Made by a program: the position numbers and the translations under genes
Notes under the pieces: model-generated
The model's input: only the letters and a program-made list of their open reading frames with translations
Told to the model about the DNA's origin: nothing
Database searches by the model: none
NCBI GenBank assembly: GCA_032622095.1
Contig: CP136062.1
Location: 141,938,351 to 142,002,350, forward strand
Direction: 5' to 3'
Source of the DNA: Siphonodentalium dalli
Taxonomy: Eukaryota > Mollusca > Scaphopoda > Gadilida > Siphonodentaliidae
Length of the DNA: 64,000 nucleotides
In this document: in pieces, positions 48,383 through 60,505 of the stretch
How the letters are laid out: each line of letters opens with the position of its first letter
Position numbering within the stretch: the stretch's first letter is position 1

Positions 48383-49796
48383 TGTTTATTACACACTTTC
48401 AACGACTAAAAGTTGCTAATTCTAAAGAGAAGATGTGACAAAATAAGCCCAGATCAGCTGATTCTCCCATTTTGAACCCCAACGTACAGTTGCGCGTGCA
48501 GTTACGCGAATGGACACATAAATTAAATAATTGTGACGTAACGATACCGATTGACCTCATAATTTGATGCGATTCATTTTTTAAATTTTCGGAAATTTTC
48601 TGTAAAAATTGTGTTTATTCTGACCGAACAAGCATGGCACTTGGAACGGGATATTGTGAAGATTCTGATGGTGTGTGTAAATAATGTTGGTTCATACAGG
48701 AAATGTTTGGAAATCGTGCTAAAAGTAGAAAGATAAGTTTCGAAGTGACGATATTTTAATCATCGACGTAAACAAACTCTCGAAGAGTAACACGTGAAAA
48801 TTCAGCTCGGAAATGGATAAATTTATTGTGTTTCACATGGAATTGTTCATAGTTCATTTGACTGGAATATATATGACATCGTCCGAATCATCGGAGTCGA
48901 TAATAGGTAAGATTCTTCTTCATTTTACCAGTTTATTAACTGCTTCTGAAAAAAGTTCCGGCTTAGAGCGGAACTGTCCAAAATCGCGTGCTCTCACCGG
49001 TGACATAATTCACAGGTGTGACATTATCACTTTTAACTCACCAAGAAATCCTTATAAATCACGTCTAAGTGTGTAATAAAAAGTTTTATTTGTTGAAACA
49101 AAGATTGTAGATTACGACCGTAATATGAGTTCAATTATGCCCACATGTGTTTGTCATTGATATAATCTATTTTAATACTAGCGATCGGCGTCACTTCAGT
49201 TTTCACTCCAATGTACATACATAATTAAATGTATGGCATTGTACAGGATGTAATCGAAAGTTTACCAGCCGTTCAATACAAATAAAAAAATACCGGGAGT
49301 TCAATGCTTGTCTGTCAGATTTATACTGTATACTGTTTATACTGTGTTATATTTTGTTATTTTCTAGAACATCGTGGAAATCGTGAAATCGTGAAATCGT
49401 GCTCGTATGTCGAGAAAACATAGGAAACAGGGGACAAACGCTAAGCGTGGCTTTCAATGGGATATTAAGGCATCCAAAACATGTCTTTGTTACAAAATAA
49501 GACATGGTATAGTTTGAAAAAATGTGCTTTTGATCGCAAACGTGACGTGTTTTTAGCACGAAAATAGGAGGTTTAACCTTGATTTACGAGAGAACTACAC
49601 ACGGCAATGAAACGAAATTAGTACGAAAATGTATCGGAACATACCCCTCATCGAGGCAGATTGGCACCCGGGCTGGGATTTTTACACAATTGGAGGGAAA
49701 GACGAAAATATACGTACCGTAGTCAAGCTGAGGCGAGCGACTTTTATTTATGTCCGATTACCGCGATACAGCGTTCACTTCCGTTCATACACAGTG

Positions 49797-50882
49797 TAAT
49801 TCCTTATTAAATGTATGTTATTTCTTTTCGCACAGTACCGTACCAAGTGCTGTACATTAATTGCCCACCTTCGCACAGTAGAACGGTAAATTTGTGATGA
49901 CATTCTTATTATATTTCACATCACGAGTTTCGATCACTTTTCACTCGCCCCGATGTGTGTAGACTGTAGTTACTATAGTGTCGTTATTTATTGTGTCTTA
50001 TTTTCTCAATAAACGGTAAACTAATGCTACGAATGAACTTACATTGTAATTCAATGTTCATAATTCTCATTTGCAATACCAATAATCGAAAGACACAGTA
50101 ACAATATTTTCCGATTACGACATTAATGCTTTAAGCCCACCGATCTACTGTGCGACAAAAGTGGTCGCGAAATTCAAAACAGCTGCGTCGTATTAGATAA
50201 TAATTATTGGTGACGTCACAAAATAAGATATAGTCTATATACGACACAAAGCGTCCGGCTTTGGTTCCCTAATATGTCTTTAATACGTGCTCTCCGTGTG
50301 CGAACACTACAACCGAGACAATAATGGAAAATGTGACGCGCGCATCCGTGATGTTGTGCAAATTAATGACGACTGTTCCAGCCTGCAATGGAAGCTTGGA
50401 GTGATACATGTAACTATGCTCCATAGACGGCCATATGAGATCGGTTTCGTTAAGGACTAAAACTGGTATAACAAATCGCAAAATGTTACCCGCTGGAAGA
50501 AAACAGTGACACTTTTGTGGAAAATAAGGTTAAGCAACCATCCGAATTTTCTGTTGCAACCAGAAGGAAGTCCAATCGACCAGCAGCAGTTGTGGCACGA
50601 CATAAAGTTACTAATTGTTATGCTGCAGATGAACAATGCTGGACAATATTCGTAGTGTTCATATGCCCCCACCCCACCGGTGGACGTCGGGGATATTTAC
50701 GGCACGTACGTGTTGGCGCGGCTAATTATAGGTGCGCGTGATTATATTGTAAGTGCACAGTACGCTCTGTCATAGTATTATTATGCAGTATGTTATTGGT
50801 AACGAAATAAATCGGATCACACAGTACATTGTCTGCTTCTCGCATTCTTTCCAATACAATAAGATAGGTCTCTAAATACATG
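49797..50882. other. No recognised gene
   Basis: The plus-strand frame 50517-50741 begins MENKVKQPSEFSVATRRKSN and looks locally coding-like but matches no family I know. Nothing else is recognised. Confidence 0.45.
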
Positions 50883-51658
50883 GGCCGCATTCGTCATCTC
50901 CGGTTTAAACATTGTCTACGTAAACCTCTAGGTTTAAACCGCCGTTTGACAGCTAAATCCGTGGTTTAAACCAGAGACAGGTCTAAATTAAGTGACGCTT
51001 TCGTCATCCCTGTTTTAAACCTTGTCCAGCCAGACCAGTGGTTGTTAGCAGTAGTATATCTGTATCGTCGAGATAATTAATCGCACTTGCCTAATGCAGA
51101 CCGCCGGGTTCTAACGACATGTCAGCTCAAATCGACAGCGAGCATATTTTGATTGGAAAGTTATAAACGATAAGTACTCTTACCTGTAAAGTGTGTGGGG
51201 ATAAGTTTTTTTTTGCGATATATGTTTGCGTTTGATAATATTAAACGGGCAACTAAACCGTATAATTCGACAGTCCAGCTAAACCGCATTTAGGGAGGCC
51301 AGACCTGAGATGAATAATCCGTCTTTTCTGAACCGTGGTTTACGTGGGCGGAGCTGTACATACTATCGATTGGTGGCGTGTCCAAAATGTGAGAGCGGCG
51401 ACTTGCAGCTTCATGGTATTAGCATGTCACAATTGATTCATTCTCACGCGTGCATGTTCTTGTTCTCGATAATTGAGGGCAACCAATCTACTGGCCTCAT
51501 TGTGATCCGCCTGATAATTGGGTAGATTGGTTGCATGCTGATCTCATAGAATCTGATAGCCACAAACGCCCACATAGACCCGGTTTGGCTGGATCATCAA
51601 TGTTGGTTTAAACCAGGTTTAAACTCGGATGTTTAAACTGGATATGACGAAACCGGCC
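50883..51658. mobile_element. PIF/Harbinger- or ISL2EU-like non-autonomous element
   Basis: Left end GGCCGCATTCGTCATCTCC and reverse-complemented right end GGCCGGTTTCGTCATATCC are followed on both sides by repeated GGTTTAAAC / GTTTAAACC motifs over about 60-130 bp. Ends of the GGCC..TTCGTCA type resemble Harbinger/ISL2EU families. The flanks do not show an unambiguous 3-bp duplication. The internal frame 51310-51525 has no transposase motif. Confidence 0.6.
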
Positions 51659-53143
51659 GTGTTATATCGATGTACATGCTTTATATTCTCTCAAAAACAT
51701 AACAAACAATTTTCCGCTCATAAATCACCGAAACGCCCTTTAAATTGAATTATATACAGAAACTGACATCGGTATAAAAAGCAGGTCAGGGTAATGTATC
51801 AGGTTCATCGTCCTTGTGCTCCTGTCGCGAACCCAACTCAGTACGTGATCCAGTGTGTCTGTGGCGATTAGCGCCTGATCAAATCAGATGCAAGTCCCGG
51901 ACATGCGAGGCTAAAACAAAGGGAATTCGATTAGTCAGTAAGTATGAATATCTATCAATAATGCAAGGGCGTGGGCGATGTTAATGAAGTCGCTTTTGTT
52001 TGTTCCCCGGGGCTACATACAGCATCTACAAATAGCTTAACAGGTGCCCACGGAAGAAAGTGTACTCATAACACCCCTTGAGTTGTGTGTTGCTTAGTAT
52101 TGACAATATTGGAGTTGACGTTGGCGATTGCAAACACTGCTATAACCGGGACATGTTGCACAGCTGGATATTAAATATTAACAGGGTATATTTAACAACA
52201 AGCCTAGAAGTAAAGTAAACATATAACTGTTAACTTTTGTCACGCCCCTGGAATCAAAATAGCTCTATAAATAAATATACATGTATATATTGGAATGACT
52301 TATCGAAGCAGGAAGTGTGATGAAATTTTATGCACTTTTAATACAAACCATGTTTTATTATAACGTTTTATTATGTTTGGCGATAAGTGTAACCTATATT
52401 TTTTATTTGAAAATGATATGTTCGTTCTTGCCGAATGTGCGTGCGCTTGTAAATTGCAATCGAGCATATTAGGCTTAATAGAACATGACGTCATCAGCAG
52501 ACGCGTGTACGTAGTCAGCGACCTGTTTGTGAACATCTTCGTAATTGACCATCTACGTCAAATTATCACATTCGGACCTGCTCACATGACAAATTAGCGG
52601 TCGTGTTTGTCCAATGAAACTCTCCAAATGGCTATGAATCTTAAGCTGGTTGAAGACAAGAAGAACGAACCGATCGAGGTTATCAACGAACTCCGTACTG
52701 ACGCAGTTGGCCAAGTTAATAATATCATCGAGATGTGGAATTTCAATTGACTTGGGGGAGATAATAGGTTGAATAGAACTAAGTGCAACTGCAAATGTGC
52801 CACAGATCAGTTTTGAAAGTGCGCAATGCTAAATATTTCGGTATTTTCTAAGTTAAAGAATGTCCGTAACCGGTGAAAATCATTGAATGAAACGCATTGT
52901 ATGTGGTGTCCTTCCCACATATCGGTGTATCATTATATACAAACAGATGTTCAAATCTAAACGGTTGCTATTTGAGTAACAATGTGTTCGTGAATACACC
53001 AGTCCATACAGGACTGACAAATTTGGTCAGACTGTAAGAGCAAACAACTGTGAATTTGGACACAAATGAGGTATCAGCTTGTTTGAAAAGTAATATAGCA
53101 TATGCTACGTACTATGCACTGTGTAATACATTGGCACAATAAA
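51659..53143. other. No recognised gene; one coding-like patch
   Basis: At about 52607-52750 (plus) a short frame reads MAMNLKLVEDKKNEPIEVIN and ELRTDAVGQVNNIIEMWNF before a stop. The composition is coding-like, perhaps an exon or gag piece, but too short to assign. Confidence 0.35.
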
Positions 53144-54660
53144 TATGTTTAAAGCAAAGTACTGAGAATAGCAATCTACTCTTGTGTTGACTGATATTTA
53201 TATATTTTTCTTGGGATGGGGTACTCAAATCGATTATATTAATTTGCTCCGAATTGTGTCCACATCTCTGGTTTGTGTACAACTGATAGGTGTATGTAAG
53301 CATACAGCAGTGCCCATTGGTCATTCTCGTAAACAGACATGTCAAATAATATGCGTGTTCCTGGCATTTAATGAAGGACAGTCTCGTGAACAGTCCTACG
53401 CGAAGTCGATATTTTGTAGAGGTTGTTGATAGTGTCATTATTTCTGACGTATCAATTGATTTGTTTTTGTGTTGATCGTGGCTTTACTCTACATCAGATA
53501 TCCATGCAGCTGCATCTGTGTATAATCGCTACCTGTCCGTACACCGATTATTATTTATTTTGGTGAAATTAAGAGCGTTTGTCCAACTTCGCGAAAAACA
53601 ACAGCAAAAAATTGTCATGACTTGGCAAGTGTGTTCAGAGTATATGAAGCCATTAGTTCGATATTATTGTGATGTATCGACAAATATTGCTCCTAGATGT
53701 TACAAACATACACCCATAGCATGTTTACATCCACAGCATGTGTACATCCACAACATGTTTGGTGTTCAAATGAGTCAAGTCGATATACACATACTGTATA
53801 CATTGGGCATATTAAATATGTTTAAAGCAAAGTGCTGATGTTAGCAATCTACTCTTGTGTTGACTGAAATTTCTATATTTTTCTTTGAGATGAGGGTATA
53901 CTCAAATCGATTATATTTATTTGCTCCGAGTTGTGTCCACATCTCTGTTTTGTGTTCATTTGGTGATTGAGTGTATGAAAGTATACAGCAGTGCACATTG
54001 GTCATTCTTGTAAACAGACATGTCAAATAATATGCGTCTTCCTGGCATACTTATTTAATGAAGGACCGTCTCGAGAACAGTGGTACGCGGGTTCGATTGT
54101 TTGTAGATGTTGTTGAGAGTCTTTATATTGACACTCATGCCTTTATTTCTGACCCATCAATTGATTTGTTCTTGTGTAGGTCATGGCAGAGATCCATGCA
54201 GCTGCATCTGTGTATAATCGCTACTTGCATGTCCGTAGACCGATTATGATTTATTTTGTGTTGACTGATATTTCTATATTTTTCTTTGGGATGGTGTACT
54301 CAAATCGATTATATTTATTTGCTCCGAATTGTGTCCACACTTCTGGTTTGTGTACAACTGATGGGTGTATGTATAAGTATACAGCCGGTTCCATTGGTCA
54401 TTCTCGTAAACAGACATGTCAAATAATATGCGTGTTCCTGGCATACTTATTTAATGAAGGACAGTCTCACGAACAGTGGTACGCGGGTTCGATTGTTTGG
54501 AGAGGTTGTTGGGAGTCTTTATAGCAACGTTCGTGCCTTTATTTATGATCCATATTTTGCATTGTTCTTGTGTAGGCCATGACATTACGCTACACTGGGA
54601 ATCCATGTACCTTCATCTGTGTATAATAGCTACCTCCCTATACACCGATTATTATGCATA
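53144..54660. repeat. Triplicated segment, about 420-bp unit
   Basis: Three copies (about 53144-53566, 53814-54252, 54253-54660) share TTGTGTTGACTGATATTT, CTCAAATCGATTATAT, TTGCTCCGA.TTGTGTCCAC, GTAAACAGACATGTCAAATA and a closing CATCTGTGTATAAT.GCTACC. The first and second are separated by about 250 bp of other sequence; the second and third are adjacent. Open frames differ between copies, so no conserved protein is implied. Confidence 0.85.
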
Positions 54661-56615
54661 CAGAACGAAATCGTCAGATTGATTAATGAGACAATGGATG
54701 GTCACATTACCGGAAACGGTCTTACGGTGGTCTCCGGTGCCAGTCGATACTAACAAATATGGTCGTCTTTGTTTCATATTCCCGATACACGTTACTTAAA
54801 TGACACGGATACAAAGGATAGTCGGTTTGAACCTAACCAGTTTGTTTCTATAGGGGAGCAAATTACGAGAGTTCTGTGGAGGCGGCTCTTCTCCAAACAT
54901 TCATCGGACCTTGGTCGCCCGTTGTTTTTCAATAAACCAAATCTCGAACCAAATTGACATGTTGAACACGAAATCAGTTCAATTCCGTTTTGTTATTGTC
55001 TTAGCGTATCAGTCATGAATAGTACCAAACAGACAAACAAACGACCATTTGTGCGGTATGTAGCTGAAACGAGTGTTCCGTATTATCCTATTCATGATAT
55101 GGTAGATATAAATATAAATAAAGCGCGTTTATTTTACTTGTGTGCGAACATTGAAAACAGCTGGAAAATGGTTGTGACAATATATGGCTTAAGATAAGCA
55201 TTATGCTTACTGCCAAATCCCATTATAACCATCAATATCTCTCATCATCATATCGTGAATGTTGTACATTATATTGGTTAAAATAAAATATGTTTAAACT
55301 AACCTATCTTATACTTCCTTCCCGAAATTATGTAGAAAGAATTTGGAAGGTCGAATGAGCCAGGTCCGTTTAATAATAAGCATATGTAAATGCTCATAAG
55401 TAAGAACCCTGTAGTATTGGTGATATCGGGTGGCGAAGGCACACATACCCTTCATGGCGATAGATTTTAGTCTCAACTTTGGTACACTCGCTCCTTATAT
55501 TCTATTTGATCTGTATGCACGGATATAAATCCATCTGAAAAACTAGAGCACACATGTTTTTGTGGCTCAAAACCGTAATATTATGATAAACCTGGAAGTA
55601 TCGACAAGAATTAATATTAATCCTGGGGATTATCTGCCATTTGGGAAGCTATCAAACTTGGAATCTCCCTTTGAACAAGACCGAAGTTTCCAATTCCGGG
55701 AAATTCTATTATCTCCCTTTGTGTTGGAATTTTCCAATTAATATATCAACCTTTCCCAATGTTGGAAATATCTACTCTAACCAGGAGGGGGATTTTTTCC
55801 GGGCACGTATGCCGGTCGATGGGACCAACAAACATTTTTTTCCGCAAATCAAATTTTTTTCCCTGCAAGTCTTTTTGACTGTTTTTGCAATGAGTTTGGC
55901 TTAAAACACATAAGAATGTCAATATTAACAAAAATGAAAAATTTCATGATGATCAGACAAACAGTATAGTCTGTAGCCCATGCTAATGGATTTTAATTTT
56001 GAAATCCAAGATGGCCGCTGGCAGCCATATTTTGTTGGCCGAATGACACCAAAATGTTCCTATTTACATGTCAACGTTAACATCCTTGACAAATAGTATG
56101 CACAAAAATTCATATACAGCTGTTTACAGTGAATTTCCCGTCGCAAATCTCTATTTCAGTGTTAAAAAGTTTGTGGGTGTCCAAAAATGGTCGGGAAAAA
56201 CTGCCGAAAACGGAACAAAATTTGGACGCGGGGGTGGGTGGGTTCCAACAAGGGTCGAAAGGAAAAAATCAGCATACGTGCCTGAACAAAATTTCCGACC
56301 CCCCACTCTAATCCCCACCATTTTCGAACTGACGGTCATTGCAGGCCAAATATGTAACATAAGGTAGAAACTACCCGATTTGTTGATTAATATAACGACA
56401 TAAAATTCCACACTGAATATTGGTTGGAAACTGTAACAATCAACCAACCGTTTTGTCTGAAATGTCCAACTACTGTTGTGTCAGGCACAGGGTTTCCAAC
56501 TGTTACATAAACTGGCCAACGTTCGCCCAAGCCCATCCGTCACTACGTCATTGTATGCAAATTTAAACTAAATGGATTATCTTATTCGTTATAAAACATA
56601 TACATTGCTTAGTAT
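54661..56615. other. No recognised gene
   Basis: Several short frames (54769-54957, 55641-55904, 56068-56447) lack recognisable domains. The stretch 55640-56520 is rich in TTTCCAA/TTGGAAA words. Confidence 0.5.
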
Positions 56616-56619
56616 TCAT

Positions 56620-56765
56620 CTGGAGGTATGTTGAGGTAATAAAACCAGACGACAGCCAGACGAAAAGATAATACAAGTGCAGAAGGATTCATATTCTTTG
56701 GTGGGGAAAAGGTCGTTTGTTGAACTTATTACGTGAACATTTCCTAAGGGATATATACCATTCAA
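56620..56765 (+). repeat. Dispersed hairpin-bearing repeat, fourth copy
   Basis: GAGGTATGTTGAGGTAATAA, CAGACGACAGCCAGACGAAA, GATAATACAAGTGCAGAA and GTTTGTTGAACTTATTACGT match 29925-30090, with the left half of the hairpin degraded. Confidence 0.65.
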
Positions 56766-58570
56766 TGATCATTTAGTAAAGAACTTGTTAAATGAATGCT
56801 GCAGATGTGCGACAGTACATCGGACTTCATGTCAAGGGTCGGACTTTATGTCGAGGTCCTTCGCACACAAAGGCACGAACACTAATTGTTTCCGGTCATT
56901 ATCGTGACACGTTGCCGTTGTTATTCGAGGCTTGCTAATGGCGGCACTCATATGGACTCCAGCATCCATGTATTGCAGATATCCTATTGTCTCTCGTTGA
57001 AGATAGAATAACGAATGGTCATTATATGAAGATCGTGTCTGGCCTACAATTGTAGAATACAGGCCATTCAGGTTCGCGAAGGTTCATACATTTACACCAG
57101 TGTATTATATGATGGAAATGAGCTTCTAAATGTTGTATTTATAACTTTTGCTCCGATCCTATTATCGCATCATATCCGTTTTTGTTTGTTTGTTTGTTTA
57201 TTTGTATTTGAGGGACAATACAAATGTTTAAATAATGCGAACACTGTTCGTCATATCCGTAAGGGGCTAAGGGCGCCCGAATGGGGGGGGGGGGGGCTGA
57301 GACGTTTCGCCCGATTTTTTCTACATGATATATTCATGGTTGTAACACATATTTAGTAGAATACACCTTGTATACACACAGAAATATAACAAAATATATT
57401 CAAATTAACGTATAGATATGTATAATTCGGGCATAAATGTGAAAAAATACTGTAAGATGCCACAATTCCCCACTGACATGCCATTCAATTTGGTCGAAAA
57501 TTGCCCGAATTTGACCGAAAATATCTCCAATTTGCCATACAATTACCCGAATATTGAGCGTGTGGGGGTTGCAGCCCACCCAACCTCCTGGCCCTTACGG
57601 GCATGCTGTTCGTGTCTCCCCGTACGGGCCTAGTGTAGAATATGTCCACCGCCCCACTGCGAGGGATCGAAACCACAAGCGTGGAATCCCGTTTACCGTT
57701 AATGCATACCGCGAGAATTGGCATAGGAAGTAGTATCACTGTATCCAACGAACGACATGAGGGTTCGGCTTAGTGTGTCTCAGATTACATTATTACGGCC
57801 TCTTAGGGAGGTATATTGGCAAGCATATCAGGCCTGTCGTAGGAGCTGATGGACTAAATGCGATTAAAAACGTACTAGGTATTTGCGTACTTGGCAATGG
57901 GTATGTGGTTATTGGTGTATTAATGCGATGGGTGTTGTATGTTTACCGTTGAACATATCAACCAATTATAGCGTATTCATCCTTTGTGAACACATACGTG
58001 ACGCACGGTGTGTAAATATTTCATAATTATCATAACTTTAGTTTAGCACGTCCGATGTTTAAAATGTGTTCACATGCGTCATCACCAGGCACACAACATA
58101 CACACATACGATAAAACAAATGCATATTAATGCTCCAATATATTTTACATATGCCTAATAATATGATCTTGAGGGGGTGTCCATTTCCGACCATGGTTTC
58201 CTTGTTGGTATATGTTGTATCCCTGTCGTTTTCAGTTGTTTTGTATTACGTGTAGCCATATGTTGTTGGTGTCATTTTCGCATTAATGGATGTTTACATG
58301 TTTGAAACTAGTTAGTTAGTGTTGTTCACGCATGTCTATATATATACCGGCTGCTATATGTGCAGTGACAAAACGGGCAACCGATTCAGCTAGGCACCCG
58401 TCTGTGGCTCGACAAACCGTTTAAGGGTAGTCCGAGGCCTCTGTTGGGCTAGATGTGAGACAATTGTTTGTCACACGACAACTCAATAAAACACGACGTA
58501 CTGAACTGAGAATTGACGCCAAATGTCAATGGTGCTGTATTTTCTGAGTACGGGATTCTTAGCCTCAACC
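56766..58570. other. No recognised gene; poly-G tract
   Basis: A (GTTT)n run near 57181 and poly-G at about 57282-57296. On the minus strand near 57660 a GTTTCGATCCC motif resembles a pol III B-box but lacks an A-box partner. No coding sequence is recognised. Confidence 0.5.
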
Positions 58571-58574
58571 CTTT

Positions 58575-59290
58575 GCTAAAAGAGCCTCTGGATTTGTCAC
58601 TGATAACACGCTTCAAGGTATTGCTGGGCAATTTAAATATATCAAGCCATCAATGACTGGTCGAGTAAATGGGTCTCACTTGATTGACTGCTCAAAGAAA
58701 GTAAAATCTGACGCTCTTCGTCAGTTACTCACCACAAGACCTTTAACAGAACCCGCGATATTGCTGATTCGTCTAATTCGGATATATTGACTGAGCTGGC
58801 TCCACAGGAATTCACAAATGTACATGTAGCGTAGAAGTTAAGCGTACAATATAATACAGTAAAAACAAACAGTTGAATGTTGGATACACGATTCTGCCGT
58901 CACTACATTTTGCCTAAACATGTGCGATGTTTTAAGTGTCAAAATTATGGAAATGGCCAATAGAGTTGCATGAACAACGAACTATACGTACATGGTTTAT
59001 GCTCCAGGCCACGAACACACGCATTGCTCATGATCAGAGCCAAATACGTGATCAACTGTATCGGGGTACACTCAGCGATGGATCGTTCTCGACCCATTTG
59101 GGGCTATGAATTCAAGGTACATGTACAAACATTGAGGCTGATAAACAATTTTCCAACCCAGGTGATTATCATTCACAACGCAACCTGAGAACCTGCATCA
59201 GTACCAGAACCCGCTTCGATGTTCAATGTTAGACACATCTACTCCAGTGGAGCCAGTTGCTCCAAAAACAGCCGTCAAGTCATTTAAACT
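58575..59290 (+). pseudogene. Jockey-type LINE ORF1 remnant
   Basis: About 58581-58760 encodes GFVTDNTLQGIAGQFKYIKP and HLIDCSKKVKSDALRQLL, the RRM-like middle of ORF1 in Jockey-type LINEs. About 58905-59190 holds a damaged zinc-knuckle region: VRCFKCQNYGNGQ then CMNN, and later AKYVINCIGVHSAMDRSRPI with W. Several cysteines and histidines are lost. About 59195-59285 is a proline/serine-rich tail. ORF1 proteins bind LINE RNA; this copy has frameshifts and stops. A TTAA element follows at 59352. A similar tail motif (GTGGAACCAGCTGCTCC) recurs near 59991, hinting that the LINE sequence resumes or was duplicated. Confidence 0.7.
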
Positions 59291-59351
59291 TTATGACTCT
59301 TAGAGACAGAGGTTGATTTTTTAGATTGGTAAGTCCAGCAAGATGCTTTAA

Positions 59352-59589
59352 CCCTTTGAGTGCCAGGTTAATTTTTGTATCAACCCAAATACCCTGTGCC
59401 AATGCATTCTCTTATATATGCGAGTCGACCATAGGTCGCCTCGCATATATAAGAGAATGCATTGGCCTAACATTTTTGTTATTTTTTTTACAATTTTTAA
59501 CAATTTTAATTTTAATAATTTATTCTTATATTCTTTAACAGACTTATTTTGTATGTTTAGGATGAGATCGGCCCCTGGCACTCAAAGGG
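59352..59589. mobile_element. TTAA-type MITE (CCCTTTGAGTGCCAG ends) with one hairpin module
   Basis: Ends CCCTTTGAGTGCCAG / CTGGCACTCAAAGGG are flanked by TTAA (59348-59351 and 59590-59593). One perfect hairpin (59398-59466) is followed by the usual AT-rich spacer (TTTTTACAATTTTTAACAAT), but the second hairpin is missing. Terminal sequence beyond CCCTTT differs from the 25.7/40.9-kb and 376/10.5-kb families. Confidence 0.85.
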
Positions 59590-60196
59590 TTAAGCAAAAC
59601 GTTTGGTTTGAGTTTGATAGCGACAAAACAGCATGTGCTGTGGACTGAAACGTCAGTTTGGGTGGGAGACGACGTCCTGGTCACACACCGAGTGTGAACA
59701 TGTTCTTATAAAGGCTCACACCAGATTCACTAAATATTATAAGTATCTTGTCAATGCTAAATCAGACATTCGAAGATATTTTGAATATTTCATATAAAGC
59801 CTTTGTAAATTATATTGTACTTATTATCCATTCGACGCGATTTTTTTTTTATAATTGTATGTGTTTGATATGATAAAAAGTTAGTATAATATTCATTTCG
59901 TGAATAGATATTCCTGACTCCAACTCGATGCGTAACCATAACCGCCATACGAAACTGAAATTATCACCGGAAACAGATTTTTTCAGTGGAACCAGCTGCT
60001 CCGAAGCCAACACCAAAATATTTGTAATAATTACAAAAGTTCACATAGTTGTTTTTATCTCATAAGTATATGTTCCATGCAGAAGCTGAATAAACTTAAA
60101 ATGTTTCAATTTGAAACATTGTTGGACAAAGTTCAGTAGTTTCCATGTATTTATTTTTATTTTAGGTATTCGCCGTGTTATTTTGATCATAGTATG

Positions 60197-60505
60197 TATT
60201 GTTTTAAGTGTGTTGTGCTGTATTCAGTGTCTCCTGACCATCACACATTTGAAATCGGCATGTGTGGTTCGATGTGATATATTTACAGTACACTTTTAAG
60301 TATTGTTTAGGTGTGCTGGTATTGTATTCAGTGACCCCTCGCATCAGACATTTGAAATCGACAAGTGCCTTCCGATGTGATATAGTTACAGTACACTTTT
60401 ATGTATTGTTTAGGTGTGCTATTCTGTACTCAGTGTCTCCTGACCATCAACCATTTGAAATTGGCGTGTGCGCTTCGATGTGATATATTTACAGTTCATT
60501 GTCTA
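60197..60505. repeat. 103-bp tandem repeat, 3 copies
   Basis: Units start TATTGTTTTAAGTGTG or TATTGTTTAGGTGTGCT at 60197, 60301 and 60404. Each contains CAGTG.C.CCT..CCATCA, CATTTGAAAT and CGATGTGATAT.TTACAGT. About 10-15 differences separate the units. Confidence 0.9.

Larger units (their letters stand above)
44205..49796. mobile_element. 5.6-kb segment bounded by inverted repeats of about 500 bp
   Basis: Left 44205-44735 and right 49255-49796 are inverted copies. Outer ends read CACTGTGTATGAACGGAAG and ACTGTGTATGAACGGAAG. Further shared blocks are CCCGGGTGCCAATCTGCCTC, AAACACGTCACGTTTGCGAT and CTAAGCGTGGCTTTCAATG, all with their complements. At the inner edge is a repeated ATTGAACGCACGGTA motif. 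Flanks (TTAT and TAAT) do not give a clear target duplication. The interior holds a LINE 3' end, a zinc-finger remnant and a hairpin, but no recognisable transposase. It may be a large DNA transposon with later insertions, or two independent inverted copies of one repeat. Confidence 0.55.

Noticed and set aside
24740-56520. TTTCCAA-rich stretches at 24.7, 48.0 and 55.7 kb as one repeat family
   Set aside because: Shared words are short and low-complexity, and I could not align longer blocks by eye.
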